DNA of 64,000 nucleotides from Candidatus Nitrosotenuis uzonensis. Its GTDB lineage: Archaea; Thermoproteota; Nitrososphaeria; Nitrososphaerales; Nitrosopumilaceae. A program made the translations under genes and the position numbers. This document shows, piece by piece, positions 35,854 to 43,377 of the stretch (position 1 is the first letter of the stretch; every line of letters begins with the position of its first letter). Where the stretch lies: the NCBI RefSeq assembly GCF_000723185.1, contig NZ_CBTY010000009.1, forward strand, positions 1 to 64,000. Reading direction: 5' to 3'. The notes under the pieces are model-generated. The model had not been told where the DNA came from and did no database searches. It saw nothing but the letters and a program-made list of their open reading frames with translations.

Positions 35854-36432
35854 ATGACAGCCGCAGATAAATTCGGCATCGCTTTTTCAATAGGATTCAC
35901 TGTTGCGTTAGTGGCAGTTGCAATGTCATTTGCTGGAATGAGTCAGACTACTTTAGTCCAGCCAGCTCCAGCTCCGGCACCAACGCCAGCTCCAGCTCCG
36001 GCACCAACGCCAGCTCCAGCTCCGGCACCAACGCCAGCTCCAGCTCCGGCACCAACGCCAGCTCCAGCTCCGGCACCAACGCCAGCTCCAGCTCCGGCAC
36101 CAACGCCAGCTCCAGCTCCGGCACCAGCAATGTCTGCCAAGGTGTCAATACCAAGTGGGTCATCAGTACCAGGTTGTGAAGCTACAAACGAATGCTACAT
36201 ACCAGCTGAAGTAACAATAGGAATAGGTGGCACCGTAACGTGGACAAACGATGACACCGCAGCACACACAGTAACAAGTGGGAATATCAACGCAGGTGGA
36301 CCAGATGGAGTGTTTGACAGCAGCATATTCATGGCCGGCAAGACATTCGAGCATACCTTTGATGAAGCAGGTGAGTACGACTACTTCTGTATCGTCCACC
36401 CATGGATGACAGGTAAAGTAATAGTGGAATAA
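35854..36432 (+). CDS. membrane-anchored type I copper protein (plastocyanin-like) with Pro-Ala repeat linker
   Basis: The 192-residue protein has an N-terminal signal/anchor helix (IAFSIGFTVALVAVAMSFAG), a linker of seven PAPAPTPA-type units, and a C-terminal cupredoxin domain. The copper ligands are visible: His in AAHTVTSG, then Cys-His-Met in YFCIVHPWMTG. Two further cysteines (CEATNEC) probably form a disulphide. Small blue copper proteins of this type are thought to carry electrons in thaumarchaeal ammonia oxidation. The rigid linker would hold the domain away from the membrane. A second cupredoxin lies at 44673. Confidence 0.9.
   Translation: MTAADKFGIAFSIGFTVALVAVAMSFAGMSQTTLVQPAPAPAPTPAPAPAPTPAPAPAPTPAPAPAPTPAPAPAPTPAPAPAPTPAPAPAPAMSAKVSIPSGSSVPGCEATNECYIPAEVTIGIGGTVTWTNDDTAAHTVTSGNINAGGPDGVFDSSIFMAGKTFEHTFDEAGEYDYFCIVHPWMTGKVIVE
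35961..36128 (+). repeat. seven 24-bp tandem repeats in the cupredoxin gene
   Basis: The unit gccagctccagctccggcac + caac repeats seven times without interruption (35961-36128); the last copy differs by one base. Each unit encodes eight residues of an Ala-Pro/Thr-Pro linker. The identical DNA copies indicate recent expansion or constant turnover by slippage. GC content is far above that of the surroundings. Confidence 0.95.
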
Positions 36433-36459
36433 ATCCACAAATCAAATTTTTTAGTTTTT

Positions 36460-37014
36460 TTAATTTAGTTTCGAAATGTTCTGTTCAAGATCATCCGTCA
36501 TTTTTTCATAATCTGCACGTGTTTTTCCTAATTGAATTAGTTTTTTAGACTCCACATCATCGAGTTGAGCAGTGATTTCTTCTGTTAATCCCTGTAATCG
36601 CATCTCTGCCATCACAAACAGACGATTGTTTTCTTTCCAAAGATGTGCTGAAACATGCTCTATGTAATCAGATATGTCATGTACGAGTTGTTCAGAAGAA
36701 CCAGACCTTAGGTATTCTTTAGATGACGCATCCATTCTTTGGACTATCTGTTTTGTCACTTGATGTTCCATCAGCATTACTGCAATCGGTCCCATATGGC
36801 GCGGCATTCCAGCTCTTTCCAAGGCGGGAAAAAGCGATTCTTCCTCTTTGCCATGATGACACACATCGGTAAAGTTCTTAGAAAAATCAACGACAGGTAC
36901 AAGTATGCTCTCAGGTATCTTCTTACCAGATCTCAAGAGTTCCAATGTAACTTGCATTGATTTAAGTACCTTCTCTATTAACAGATGATCTTTTCTTAAT
37001 GACTCAGTGGACAC
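36460..37014 (-). CDS. hemerythrin HHE domain protein
   Basis: The 184-residue protein has the helical hemerythrin-type iron site: KDHLLIEKV near residue 8, DVCHHGKEEESLF near 50 (H-H-x3-E), LMEHQ near 80 and EHVSAHLWKENNRLF near 120. Such HHE proteins bind a di-iron centre and O2, NO or iron. Its C-terminal 40 residues (ITAQLDDVESKKLIQL onward) form an extra helix. NO handling would fit an ammonia oxidiser, but this is inference. Confidence 0.85.
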   Translation of the reverse strand: MSTESLRKDHLLIEKVLKSMQVTLELLRSGKKIPESILVPVVDFSKNFTDVCHHGKEEESLFPALERAGMPRHMGPIAVMLMEHQVTKQIVQRMDASSKEYLRSGSSEQLVHDISDYIEHVSAHLWKENNRLFVMAEMRLQGLTEEITAQLDDVESKKLIQLGKTRADYEKMTDDLEQNISKLN

Positions 37015-37052
37015 TATTGAAAAGCAGACTAGTTCTCATTTAAATTTTTGAT

Positions 37053-38015
37053 TCAAATGAAATTATCAAGGCTATTCTCGCTCAAAGGCTTGGCATCATA
37101 ACCCATTTTGACTAGATCAGAGGCAAACTCGGTAACAAAACCATGTACCGTATAGATCTTTTCTGCTCCAGATCTCTTCACTAGATCAATCAGTTCATTA
37201 TAATCACAATGATCTGAAAGTGGTACTGCGTAGTCGTTATTTCTTGCAAATGGCATGCTTTGAGATTTAGCCCATCCAGAAAAGCCTATTGTTACTGCTC
37301 CATATCTTGACTTCATGTCTTTTACAAAGGTGGCGTTATCAGACATCATTGGGCATACCATTACCCAAGGCTTTTTATCAAGCAGTCCTTTGTTTTGCGC
37401 ATCTGTATGGCCAATACCATCTTTTAGTGATACGCCAAGCTTGCGATGAAGATCGTTCATCTGTTTCACAGAATCATGATAATAAAGCGGTTCCCAATGA
37501 CCAAACAAATGAGTGATGGTTTGTGCTTTGCCTAACGGATACCCCAAAAGCAAGACAGGGCGGCCTTTGTGATATAGTTCAGAAATCAACTCATTTACTT
37601 TTTTTAAAATCTCATCCAAACTAGGAAAGATAAATTCGGGCCTGCCAAACGTGCATTCGGTTATGAGAACTTTACATTTTGGGATTGTCGCTCCCTTCAG
37701 AAAACCTCTATGACGCGTGCATATATCGCCAGTATAAAATAGATCTTCAAAGAGCAATCCTCTTGATCCTAGTATATGTCCAGAATCATAAAGGCCGAAT
37801 TCATCAAGATATTCCACGTGATTTGAGAGATCTTTTCCTCTCAGTGTTGCAATTTCCCTTGTCTCCAGTGTAGTGAGAACCACACCATCACTACGGCTGG
37901 GAAGGTGATCAGAATGAGCATGCGATACAAAATTAATTGAACCCGACAAAGCAGTTTTGGGATCAATATTAACAGTTTTACCGTCAGAAATGCAAGTAAT
38001 ACCGTTTTTTGTCAT
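37053..38015 (-). CDS. beta-lactamase-fold exonuclease, mRNA 3'-end processing type
   Basis: From the ATG at 38015 the product has about 320 residues. It shows the metallo-beta-lactamase motifs FVSHAHSDHLP near residue 34 (H-x-H-x-D-H), LYDSGHILGSRG near 70, LFYTGD near 92 and, C-terminally, VPLSDHCDYNE and IYTVHGF (the beta-CASP-like His motifs). This group of archaeal proteins is annotated as exonucleases of the beta-lactamase fold involved in RNA processing; the closely related bacterial proteins are DNA-repair exonucleases. The frame remains open upstream through the structured RNA, but MTKNGITCISDG looks like the true start. Confidence 0.8.
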   Translation of the reverse strand: MTKNGITCISDGKTVNIDPKTALSGSINFVSHAHSDHLPSRSDGVVLTTLETREIATLRGKDLSNHVEYLDEFGLYDSGHILGSRGLLFEDLFYTGDICTRHRGFLKGATIPKCKVLITECTFGRPEFIFPSLDEILKKVNELISELYHKGRPVLLLGYPLGKAQTITHLFGHWEPLYYHDSVKQMNDLHRKLGVSLKDGIGHTDAQNKGLLDKKPWVMVCPMMSDNATFVKDMKSRYGAVTIGFSGWAKSQSMPFARNNDYAVPLSDHCDYNELIDLVKRSGAEKIYTVHGFVTEFASDLVKMGYDAKPLSENSLDNFI

Positions 38016-38111
38016 TCTGATCTTCAAGCTATATCTCAGACAATAAACAGGTGATTTAAGCCACAGGTTTAACCGAATGTTGACTAGAAGGAAAACGATT
38101 TTTGTAGAAAT

Positions 38112-38125
38112 CAAAGAAAAAAGGA
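38112..38125 (-). terminator. T-rich terminator of the minus-strand RNA
   Basis: Directly after the closing helix of the RNA at 38131-38234, the minus strand reads ctgcatccttttttcttt, a run of six T with more T following. Archaeal RNA polymerase stops at T runs, so this fits a 3' end a few bases past the helix. The exonuclease gene begins about 100 bases further on. Confidence 0.5.
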
Positions 38126-38130
38126 TGCAG

Positions 38131-38234
38131 AGTGTCCCGTCGTCTCGTTCCGGGATTCGAATCGACACCATTGTGTCTTGGTGTAAGAGAATACAAGGTT
38201 GACTTGTACCCGGCAAGCGACGCCGCTGGACACT
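38131..38234 (-). ncRNA. tRNA-like structured RNA, unclassified
   Basis: On the minus strand this 104-base segment is enclosed by a perfect 7-bp helix (agtgtcc/ggacact), then 5-bp (cgtcg/cgacg) and 5-bp (ccggg/cccgg) helices. At the apex are two hairpins: 5-bp with a 7-base loop (38192-38208) and 6-bp with an 8-base loop (38165-38184). Half of a tRNA can also be drawn: 7-bp end helix, a 4-bp arm with 7-base loop, and a 5-bp/7-base hairpin with U33 and CAA. A T-loop-like TTCGAAT lies downstream. The T-stem does not form, the D-loop lacks GG and the discriminator would be C, so it is not an ordinary tRNA. It is GC-rich and followed by a T run. Confidence 0.6.
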
Positions 38235-38276
38235 CTATTTTCCCTTACATTTTCGAATCGTCTGATATACGAGTTC

Positions 38277-38289
38277 AAAATATTTAATG
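38277..38289 (-). promoter_or_regulatory. TATA-like element upstream of the structured RNA
   Basis: Read on the minus strand the sequence is cattaaatatttt, an AT-rich element similar to thaumarchaeal TATA boxes. It would place a start near 38256, about 20 bases before the first helix of the RNA. Evidence is compositional only. Confidence 0.35.
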
Positions 38290-38433
38290 TCGATCGTTAA
38301 TTCCCTGAATATTTGTTTGGAAAAATAGCCGTTTGAATCAATTTTGCAAAAAATCTTTAGAATAACAATACGAATTCTTAACGTTCATTTAATGAGCAAA
38401 CATACAGAAGACATCTTAAATATCAGAATTGCA

Positions 38434-39036
38434 TTATGTGCAAGTAGCAAGGACAGTACTGGCCTCATAATCGTGGTTTGCCAGATGGATTGAAATTGTT
38501 ATTTTGTTCTTGACTATATCGATTTTTACGTTATCAAATATGGTTCTGTATTTTGAAACTTTTTTGCCATCAGGCATAGACACGTAACCATCCATAGTAA
38601 GCAGGCCATCGTTTATGAGTGCGTTTATCTTTCTATACCCAGACGTTTGTGGCATACGACATGATTCTATTATCTGAGATATAATCATCGATTCGCCATT
38701 CAAGGTAGTCAGTATGTTTTTTTTGTCATCATCACCAAATGAATCCAAGATTATTTCAGTAAGTTTTTGATTTTCTATAGTAACCCATTTGTCGCCGTCG
38801 ATAAGCTTGATGTCACACGCACTTTTGAAGAACTTTTGCTCAATTCCATCTGCGCCAGCACCGAAAAATTCTCTTAATACAGCATCAAGTTTTTGGAATT
38901 GCTCTATTGACTGGGTAAGAGACAGCCCATATTTTTCAAATAGTCTGGCTTCAATTTTTTGTACTGTTTTTTCGCCAAGATTCTCCCTGATAGTGGTGTC
39001 AAGGGACTTTGCCAGAAGCCGGTCAAGACCAGACAT
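38434..39036 (-). CDS. winged-helix regulator with conserved N-terminal domain
   Basis: The 200-residue protein has an N-terminal helical domain (residues 1-60, LLAKSLDTTIRENLGEKTVQKIEARLFEKYG) and a middle segment FGAGADGIEQKFFKSACDIK. A C-terminal winged helix follows (ILTTLNGESMIISQIIESCRMPQTSGYRKINALINDGLL). That arrangement is known from thaumarchaeal regulators with a sensor-like N-terminal domain linked to an ArsR-like HTH. Effector and targets are unknown. It is divergent from the HEAT-repeat gene. Confidence 0.65.
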   Translation of the reverse strand: MSGLDRLLAKSLDTTIRENLGEKTVQKIEARLFEKYGLSLTQSIEQFQKLDAVLREFFGAGADGIEQKFFKSACDIKLIDGDKWVTIENQKLTEIILDSFGDDDKKNILTTLNGESMIISQIIESCRMPQTSGYRKINALINDGLLTMDGYVSMPDGKKVSKYRTIFDNVKIDIVKNKITISIHLANHDYEASTVLATCT

Positions 39037-39117
39037 ATATCTATTCTTCCCATCATACTATATTACCATTTCCATCATTGGGCATAAGAGTTTAATAGCA
39101 TAAACACGTTTCCAAAT

Positions 39118-39621
39118 ATGGTATTGGCGCTTCTCATTTTTGATGATGACAATATTAGACAGTTACCTGTAGCTGAGAGATTAGCACAATGTGAGAGGAT
39201 TATCAAAAACGACCAAGATGAATCAAAACGCTGGGATGCCACATGGCTTGCTGGTGAAATTGCTGAAAATCGAAATGACAAGGATCCCATTTTTAATCAG
39301 GTGGCAGATTTGATGGGATGGATACTAGAAAACGATGATAACAATGTGGTAAAACATGAAGCATGTTACCAGATTGCAGCAAGGAACATGAGAAGCAAGA
39401 TTCCGCACCTTATCAATTCAGCATTAAACGATGAAAGTGGCCTTACAAAGCATGAGGCGCTAGAATCGCTCGGTTTGATGCGGGCTACAGAAGCAATAGG
39501 ACTTATCAATGACGCCCTTAACGATCCAAACGAAGACGTAAGACAGACTGCGGCATTTGTGATAAAGAGATTAAAACGTATGCAAGAGTCAGGTGACTAC
39601 AAGCCTTCCTCAATCATCTAA
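39118..39621 (+). CDS. HEAT-repeat protein
   Basis: The 167-residue protein is a chain of helical pairs: KRWDATWLAGEIAENR, VVKHEACYQIAARNMRSKIPHLINSALND, TKHEALESLGLMRATEAIGLINDALNDPNEDVRQTAAFVIKRLKRM. These are HEAT repeats of the PBS-lyase/deoxyhypusine-hydroxylase type. The metal-binding HE pairs of deoxyhypusine hydroxylase are partly present (KHEA twice), so an enzymatic role is possible but unproven. One base separates it from the response regulator, so both are in one transcript. Confidence 0.75.
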   Translation: MVLALLIFDDDNIRQLPVAERLAQCERIIKNDQDESKRWDATWLAGEIAENRNDKDPIFNQVADLMGWILENDDNNVVKHEACYQIAARNMRSKIPHLINSALNDESGLTKHEALESLGLMRATEAIGLINDALNDPNEDVRQTAAFVIKRLKRMQESGDYKPSSII

Positions 39622-39622
39622 A

Positions 39623-39976
39623 ATGGTTACTGCAATCGTAGTTGATGACGATGTAGATACGGTGGACGTGTTCTGCGACTATTTACGAATAAAAAATGTC
39701 ACGATATTAGGAAGGGGATATAATGGAAAAGAAGCTGTGCAGCTATACAAAACTCATATGCCGGACATCGTATTTCTAGACTTGATGATGCCAGAATATG
39801 ATGGTTTTTACGCATTAGAGAACATACGCAAGATAAATCAAGATTCCAAAATAGTAGTTGTAACTGCAGATCTGCGCGAGCATACTGCAAAGAGGCTAGA
39901 GATCTTAAAACCTACAGAGATATTCATCAAGCCCTACGATATGGAAAGAATAAACCAGCTGCTAAGTACCATCTAA
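39623..39976 (+). CDS. single-domain response regulator (CheY-like)
   Basis: From the ATG at 39623 the product is 117 residues. The acidic pocket is VVDDD near residue 6, the phospho-acceptor Asp lies in IVFLDLMMPEYDG near 50, the conserved Thr in VVVTADLRE near 80, and the Lys in IFIKPYD near 101. There is no output domain, so signal is passed by protein contact. It follows the HEAT-repeat gene by one base, and the orphan DHp gene overlaps its end on the opposite strand. Confidence 0.88.
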   Translation: MVTAIVVDDDVDTVDVFCDYLRIKNVTILGRGYNGKEAVQLYKTHMPDIVFLDLMMPEYDGFYALENIRKINQDSKIVVVTADLREHTAKRLEILKPTEIFIKPYDMERINQLLSTI

Positions 39977-40137
39977 ACCTGCATTATTTTTCCTATTTTA
40001 TCCAATGCGGATTGAATTCTCTTTATTTCCATGTCAATCTGTTCGTCAGATTTGCGTTGTTTTATTATTTGAATAGACGCGCTAATCACAAAAAGCGGAT
40101 CTCGCATCATAGTTATTTTTTCTTCGGTTTGAGTCAA
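39973..40137 (-). CDS. orphan histidine-kinase DHp fragment without the phospho-His
   Basis: A short ORF (TTG at 40137, 54 residues; ATG at 40110 gives 45) encodes MMRDPLFVISASIQIIKQRK, then SDEQIDMEIKRIQSALDKIGK. It aligns with the DHp helices of the two kinases in this window (HDLRNPLSVIKN, HDLQNPLTIIKN), but His is replaced by Thr. No ATPase domain follows. It could act as a scaffold or phosphorelay decoy for the response regulator that it overlaps by three bases. Being so short, it could be a remnant; conserved DHp-type spacing argues for a real protein. Confidence 0.5.
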   Translation of the reverse strand: MTQTEEKITMMRDPLFVISASIQIIKQRKSDEQIDMEIKRIQSALDKIGKIMQV

Positions 40138-40215
40138 TTGGCAGTAATCAGCACCCTTTGTATAAAAAAACTCCCTACCAAATTTGGAAACAATTCAGAA
40201 AAACGCGCGTGCCAG

Positions 40216-40998
40216 CTACCTAGAATAACTCTCTTTCCTGAAAAGCCCAAGATGGCTATAAACGCCAAATGAAAGTAGAATGTAATTCCAGTAGAATGGA
40301 ATTTCCAGTGGATTTCCAGTATAATAGGTATCATCATTTTGCCCAAGTAAGAATGCAGTATCTGCAGTAAAAACGCAAATTGCACCAAAACAAATCAAAG
40401 TCCACATAAGATTGACCTTTCCTTTGAAAAATAGCCCTACTCCTAACAATGCCGGTATTATTATCATCGAATCAAAAGCAGGATACGCCGTAGCTATGAC
40501 CATCATAAAGAGATCGTCAGTAGTTCCATGTCCAAGCGTCAGATATAGTCCAAGTACCAGTATGCCAACTGCAAAGACAGTCGACGTCGCAAACATTTTT
40601 TTTGTTATATTCACCTTAACGGGCTGCAGGTATGCAACAAAGAACATTAAAAGAAACGGATACCCAATAATATAGAAAATATCTGCTGCTGATGGGAACG
40701 GATCGATGTTAAGATACAATTCCTGTACTATCCAGAGCATTTCTGCCACAAACCAGGATACCGAATAACATGCAAAAGCAAACCATGCAACTCCATGATA
40801 TCCAGACGTTCCAAAACGGACTAGCATCAATATTGCCAGAATTAGGAGAGTCCCAGATGTCGGAATGTAAAGTAGATTCCCAATAATTATTGCAGATTCG
40901 ACTCCAAGATAATTAGAAAGAAGAACTAATGCAGTGCACGTAACAAGTGACGCTATAAGATATTTTTTTTCAAAAAGAGTATCAAATACGGTCTGCAT
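40216..40998 (-). CDS. multi-spanning membrane sensor-like protein
   Basis: The 260-residue protein has seven or eight transmembrane helices, with the loop NIDPFPSAADIFYIIGYPF. That loop motif (PS-x-AD-x-FY-x-x-GYP) is typical of the membrane sensor domain found in front of bacterial GGDEF and kinase proteins. Here no cytoplasmic output domain is attached, so it may signal through the adjacent small proteins. A gene on the same strand ends two bases upstream. The C-terminus is short and basic (RKESYSR). Confidence 0.7.
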   Translation of the reverse strand: MQTVFDTLFEKKYLIASLVTCTALVLLSNYLGVESAIIIGNLLYIPTSGTLLILAILMLVRFGTSGYHGVAWFAFACYSVSWFVAEMLWIVQELYLNIDPFPSAADIFYIIGYPFLLMFFVAYLQPVKVNITKKMFATSTVFAVGILVLGLYLTLGHGTTDDLFMMVIATAYPAFDSMIIIPALLGVGLFFKGKVNLMWTLICFGAICVFTADTAFLLGQNDDTYYTGNPLEIPFYWNYILLSFGVYSHLGLFRKESYSR

Positions 40999-41000
40999 TG

Positions 41001-41285
41001 TTATTCCAATGCGACAAGGAATTTTTGAACAGGAGTTTGATGGGAGAATTCCCTAAGACTCTCTTTAATTGACGAGATTATCGCAGTATGTGCATTCCCA
41101 TACAGATCAGCAAGAACCCTTTTTAGATATTCTGGATGGTCGTAACAATCAGGGACATAGCAATTGTAGTCGTTCTTTAGTATTTCAGTTACCTTTTGAA
41201 ATACTGGTTCGCCCATTTCAAGTAATGCCTTTTCTATAGAAAAGGCCACCAAAGCCTTCTTTATTTGAACATCATCTATATCCAT
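41001..41285 (-). CDS. conserved small protein of the signalling block, 94 aa
   Basis: The protein is helical and acidic with a central DYNCYVPDCYDHPEYLKRVL motif and the helix NAHTAIISSIKESLREF. It resembles stand-alone output modules that thaumarchaea attach to two-component proteins, but I cannot name the family with confidence. Its stop is two bases before the membrane sensor start, so the two genes are cotranscribed. The pair of cysteines is not in a metal-site pattern. Confidence 0.55.
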   Translation of the reverse strand: MDIDDVQIKKALVAFSIEKALLEMGEPVFQKVTEILKNDYNCYVPDCYDHPEYLKRVLADLYGNAHTAIISSIKESLREFSHQTPVQKFLVALE

Positions 41286-41411
41286 AGATATTACTTGTTT
41301 ATTCCAGTATAATTAATGAGTGTCGATTTTGACTCATGCGATTGGTTCAAACTTGTACTGTTTGTATAGTACAAACGAACTCAAATAATCTAACGAATAA
41401 CATAGTATTGT

Positions 41412-42419
41412 ATGCATTATGAAGAAAGTGGGCATAAAAAGAAGAGTGTTAATGATGCCGAGCGGCTGTTAAAAAACGCCCATGAAGACGCCGAGCGTAT
41501 GATAAGAATCGCACGAGAAGATGCCGAGCGGCTGTTAAAAAACGCCCATGAAGACGCCGAGCGTATGATAAGAATCGCACGAGAAGATGCCGAGCGGCTG
41601 TTAAAAAACGCCCATGAAGACGCCGAGCGTATGATAAGAATCGCACGAGAAGATGCCGAGCGGCTGTTAAAAAACGCCCATGAAGAATCGATGCAGGAAA
41701 ATGTCAAAGAAACTAAGCAGCCAAACCAACAAGATGAGAGCGGTATGTCGTTAAAGAAGGACAAACTTCATACTGTAGGCGAAATGGCATCAAGACTTGC
41801 ACATGATTTACAAAATCCCCTCACCATAATTAAGAATACAGTAGAAATTCTAAAGATACAACAGCCAAATTTGGATGTAAAAACCAAAGATCATTATGAG
41901 AAAATTGAACGAGCAGTAACCAAAATGACACAGCAGATAAAGGATGTCCTCAATTATGTCAGGACCAGTAATCTGCAAGCTGAATATGTATCACTTTTGA
42001 GCATACTAAAAAACGTCCTCAATGATCTTAAGATACCTGAGTACATCAAAATCATACTTCCTGATGAAGATGTTATGTTATATGGAGATCCAAAACAGCT
42101 TGAAATAGTTTTTTCAAATCTTATCTTGAATTCCATACAGGCAATAGAGAAAAAAGGAAAAGTTATGATTCAAGCGTCCGACAATGAATATTTTACTGCA
42201 ATAGATATAATCGATAATGGACACGGTATTGAAAAGGATAATTTGTCGCACATTTTTGAGCCATTATTTACAACAAAGCAGACTGGCACAGGTCTTGGTC
42301 TAGCAAGTTGCAAAGCTATAATAGAGAACCACGGTGGGAACATAGACTGCTCAAGTATAGTAGGAAAAGGTACTGTGTTTACAGTCAAACTCCCCAAGAC
42401 TGAAGGCATAAAACAGTGA
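41412..42419 (+). CDS. soluble histidine kinase with N-terminal hendecad coiled coil
   Basis: The 335-residue kinase has no transmembrane segment. Residues 15-91 are 22-residue repeats (DAERLLKNAHEDAERMIRIARE) that form two 11-residue coiled-coil units each. Then come the DHp box ASRLAHDLQNPLTIIKN with the phospho-His near residue 131, N-box LILNSIQAIE, D-box DIIDNGHGI, F-box IFEPLFTTKQ and G-box GTGLGLAS. It is thus complete for autophosphorylation. The coiled coil probably sets dimer geometry or senses stress along its length. Neighbouring response regulator and sensor genes are candidate partners. Confidence 0.9.
   Translation: MHYEESGHKKKSVNDAERLLKNAHEDAERMIRIAREDAERLLKNAHEDAERMIRIAREDAERLLKNAHEDAERMIRIAREDAERLLKNAHEESMQENVKETKQPNQQDESGMSLKKDKLHTVGEMASRLAHDLQNPLTIIKNTVEILKIQQPNLDVKTKDHYEKIERAVTKMTQQIKDVLNYVRTSNLQAEYVSLLSILKNVLNDLKIPEYIKIILPDEDVMLYGDPKQLEIVFSNLILNSIQAIEKKGKVMIQASDNEYFTAIDIIDNGHGIEKDNLSHIFEPLFTTKQTGTGLGLASCKAIIENHGGNIDCSSIVGKGTVFTVKLPKTEGIKQ
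41454..41685 (+). repeat. 66-bp perfect tandem repeat in the kinase gene
   Basis: Three exact 66-bp copies (41454-41519, 41520-41585, 41586-41651) and a 34-base partial copy (41652-41685). Identity at silent positions shows that expansion is recent or that copies are kept uniform. The unit encodes 22 residues, so copy number changes preserve the frame and the coiled coil. Confidence 0.97.
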
Positions 42420-42445
42420 TATTACAGGTATGAGCAGAGTTTTTG

Positions 42446-43072
42446 ATGAATCTTGGAATTTTGATTTCTGGGCGGGGAAGCAATATGGAGGCCATTTTAA
42501 AAGCAGTCAAAAAACAGAAAATTCCCATAAAACCTGCGGTTGTAATTTCAAATAATCCAAATGCCGTCGGGCTTGAAATAGCTCAAAAATTAGGAGTCAG
42601 TACAGAAACAGTCGAAAGTAGAGGATTTTCAGGCACACGCTGGGAGTATGACCAAAGGATAATCAAAATATTATACAAGTATGGCGTTACTGAAAAGGAC
42701 GGACTTGTATGCCTTGCAGGATTTATGAGAATAATTAGCCCCGAATTCATCAGAAAATACAAGAACCGGATACTCAACATACATCCTGCAATACTACCAT
42801 CTTTTCCTGGATTACACTCTCAAAGACAGGCAGTAGAATACGGCGTAAAATATTCTGGGTGCACGGTACACTTTGTGGATGAAGGCGTAGATACAGGACC
42901 CATAATTTTGCAATCAATAGTTCCTGTCAGAGATAATGATACCGAAGAAACACTATCAAGAAGAATTCTAGCAAAAGAACACAAGATTTACCCACAGGCA
43001 ATTAAACTTGTGGCAGAGGGAAAAGTAAAGATTGTTGGGAGACGTACCGTAATCACAAATCAGGACCGCTGA
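42446..43072 (+). CDS. purN: phosphoribosylglycinamide formyltransferase
   Basis: PurN transfers a formyl group from 10-formyl-THF to GAR in purine synthesis. The 208-residue protein has LGILISGRGSNMEAI at the N-terminus, the active-site block NIHPAILPSFPGLHSQRQAV near residue 110 (Asn-His), and VHFVDEGVDTGPIILQ with the catalytic Asp near 144. The in-frame TTG at 42443 precedes the ATG by one codon; I prefer the ATG. The FolD and PurD genes lie about 3-5 kb downstream, so purine/folate genes are loosely clustered. Confidence 0.93.
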   Translation: MNLGILISGRGSNMEAILKAVKKQKIPIKPAVVISNNPNAVGLEIAQKLGVSTETVESRGFSGTRWEYDQRIIKILYKYGVTEKDGLVCLAGFMRIISPEFIRKYKNRILNIHPAILPSFPGLHSQRQAVEYGVKYSGCTVHFVDEGVDTGPIILQSIVPVRDNDTEETLSRRILAKEHKIYPQAIKLVAEGKVKIVGRRTVITNQDR

Positions 43073-43373
43073 AAAAATAAACGACTACAAGATCCATCTT
43101 GTTGCCAAAAAACTTGTGCGGTACTTGCTTTTGTACATAATATGCCATGCCCTCTGAAACACGGTATTCTTTGTTGTTTATTCTAAGAAAGCCATCACCG
43201 CGAACCACATAGTAGATTTCATCAGAGTCGTGCGGTGTTTGTGTGTCTTCTTGTCCTGGTTCGAGTACCAAAATCCCAGCCGCAATATTATCTCTATTGA
43301 TAAAAGTATGAAAATAATTGCTGGATTCTTTGATTTTCCCGATATATTGTTTTGTGTCAAATTCTAGTTTCAT
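43053..43373 (-). CDS. cupin-domain protein
   Basis: The 106-residue protein is a single small-barrel cupin: the first motif is GQEDTQTPHDSDEIYYVVRGDGFLRIN (His, Glu, the later Glu/Gly), the second EGMAYYVQKQVPHKFFGN with His. The metal ligands are mostly kept. Cupins of this kind are metal-binding enzymes or sensors. The ATG at 43373 sits four bases behind the stop of the upstream secreted-protein gene; the longer frame start at 43403 would overlap it. The gene overlaps the end of the convergent purN. Confidence 0.8.
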   Translation of the reverse strand: MKLEFDTKQYIGKIKESSNYFHTFINRDNIAAGILVLEPGQEDTQTPHDSDEIYYVVRGDGFLRINNKEYRVSEGMAYYVQKQVPHKFFGNKMDLVVVYFFSGPDL

Positions 43374-43377
43374 ATTA

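Noticed and set aside
35961-36128. Non-coding tandem array
   Set aside because: It encodes the Ala-Pro/Thr-Pro linker of a cupredoxin in frame; open frames on the other strand are shadows of the repeat.
38131-38234. Ordinary, intron-containing or circularly permuted tRNA
   Set aside because: The T-stem cannot be formed even after removing 11-13 bases, the D-loop lacks GG, position 37 is C and the discriminator is C. I found no permutation that gives a full cloverleaf.
41417-41764. 115-codon minus-strand ORF opposite the kinase repeats
   Set aside because: It is the repeat read backwards and has no independent support.
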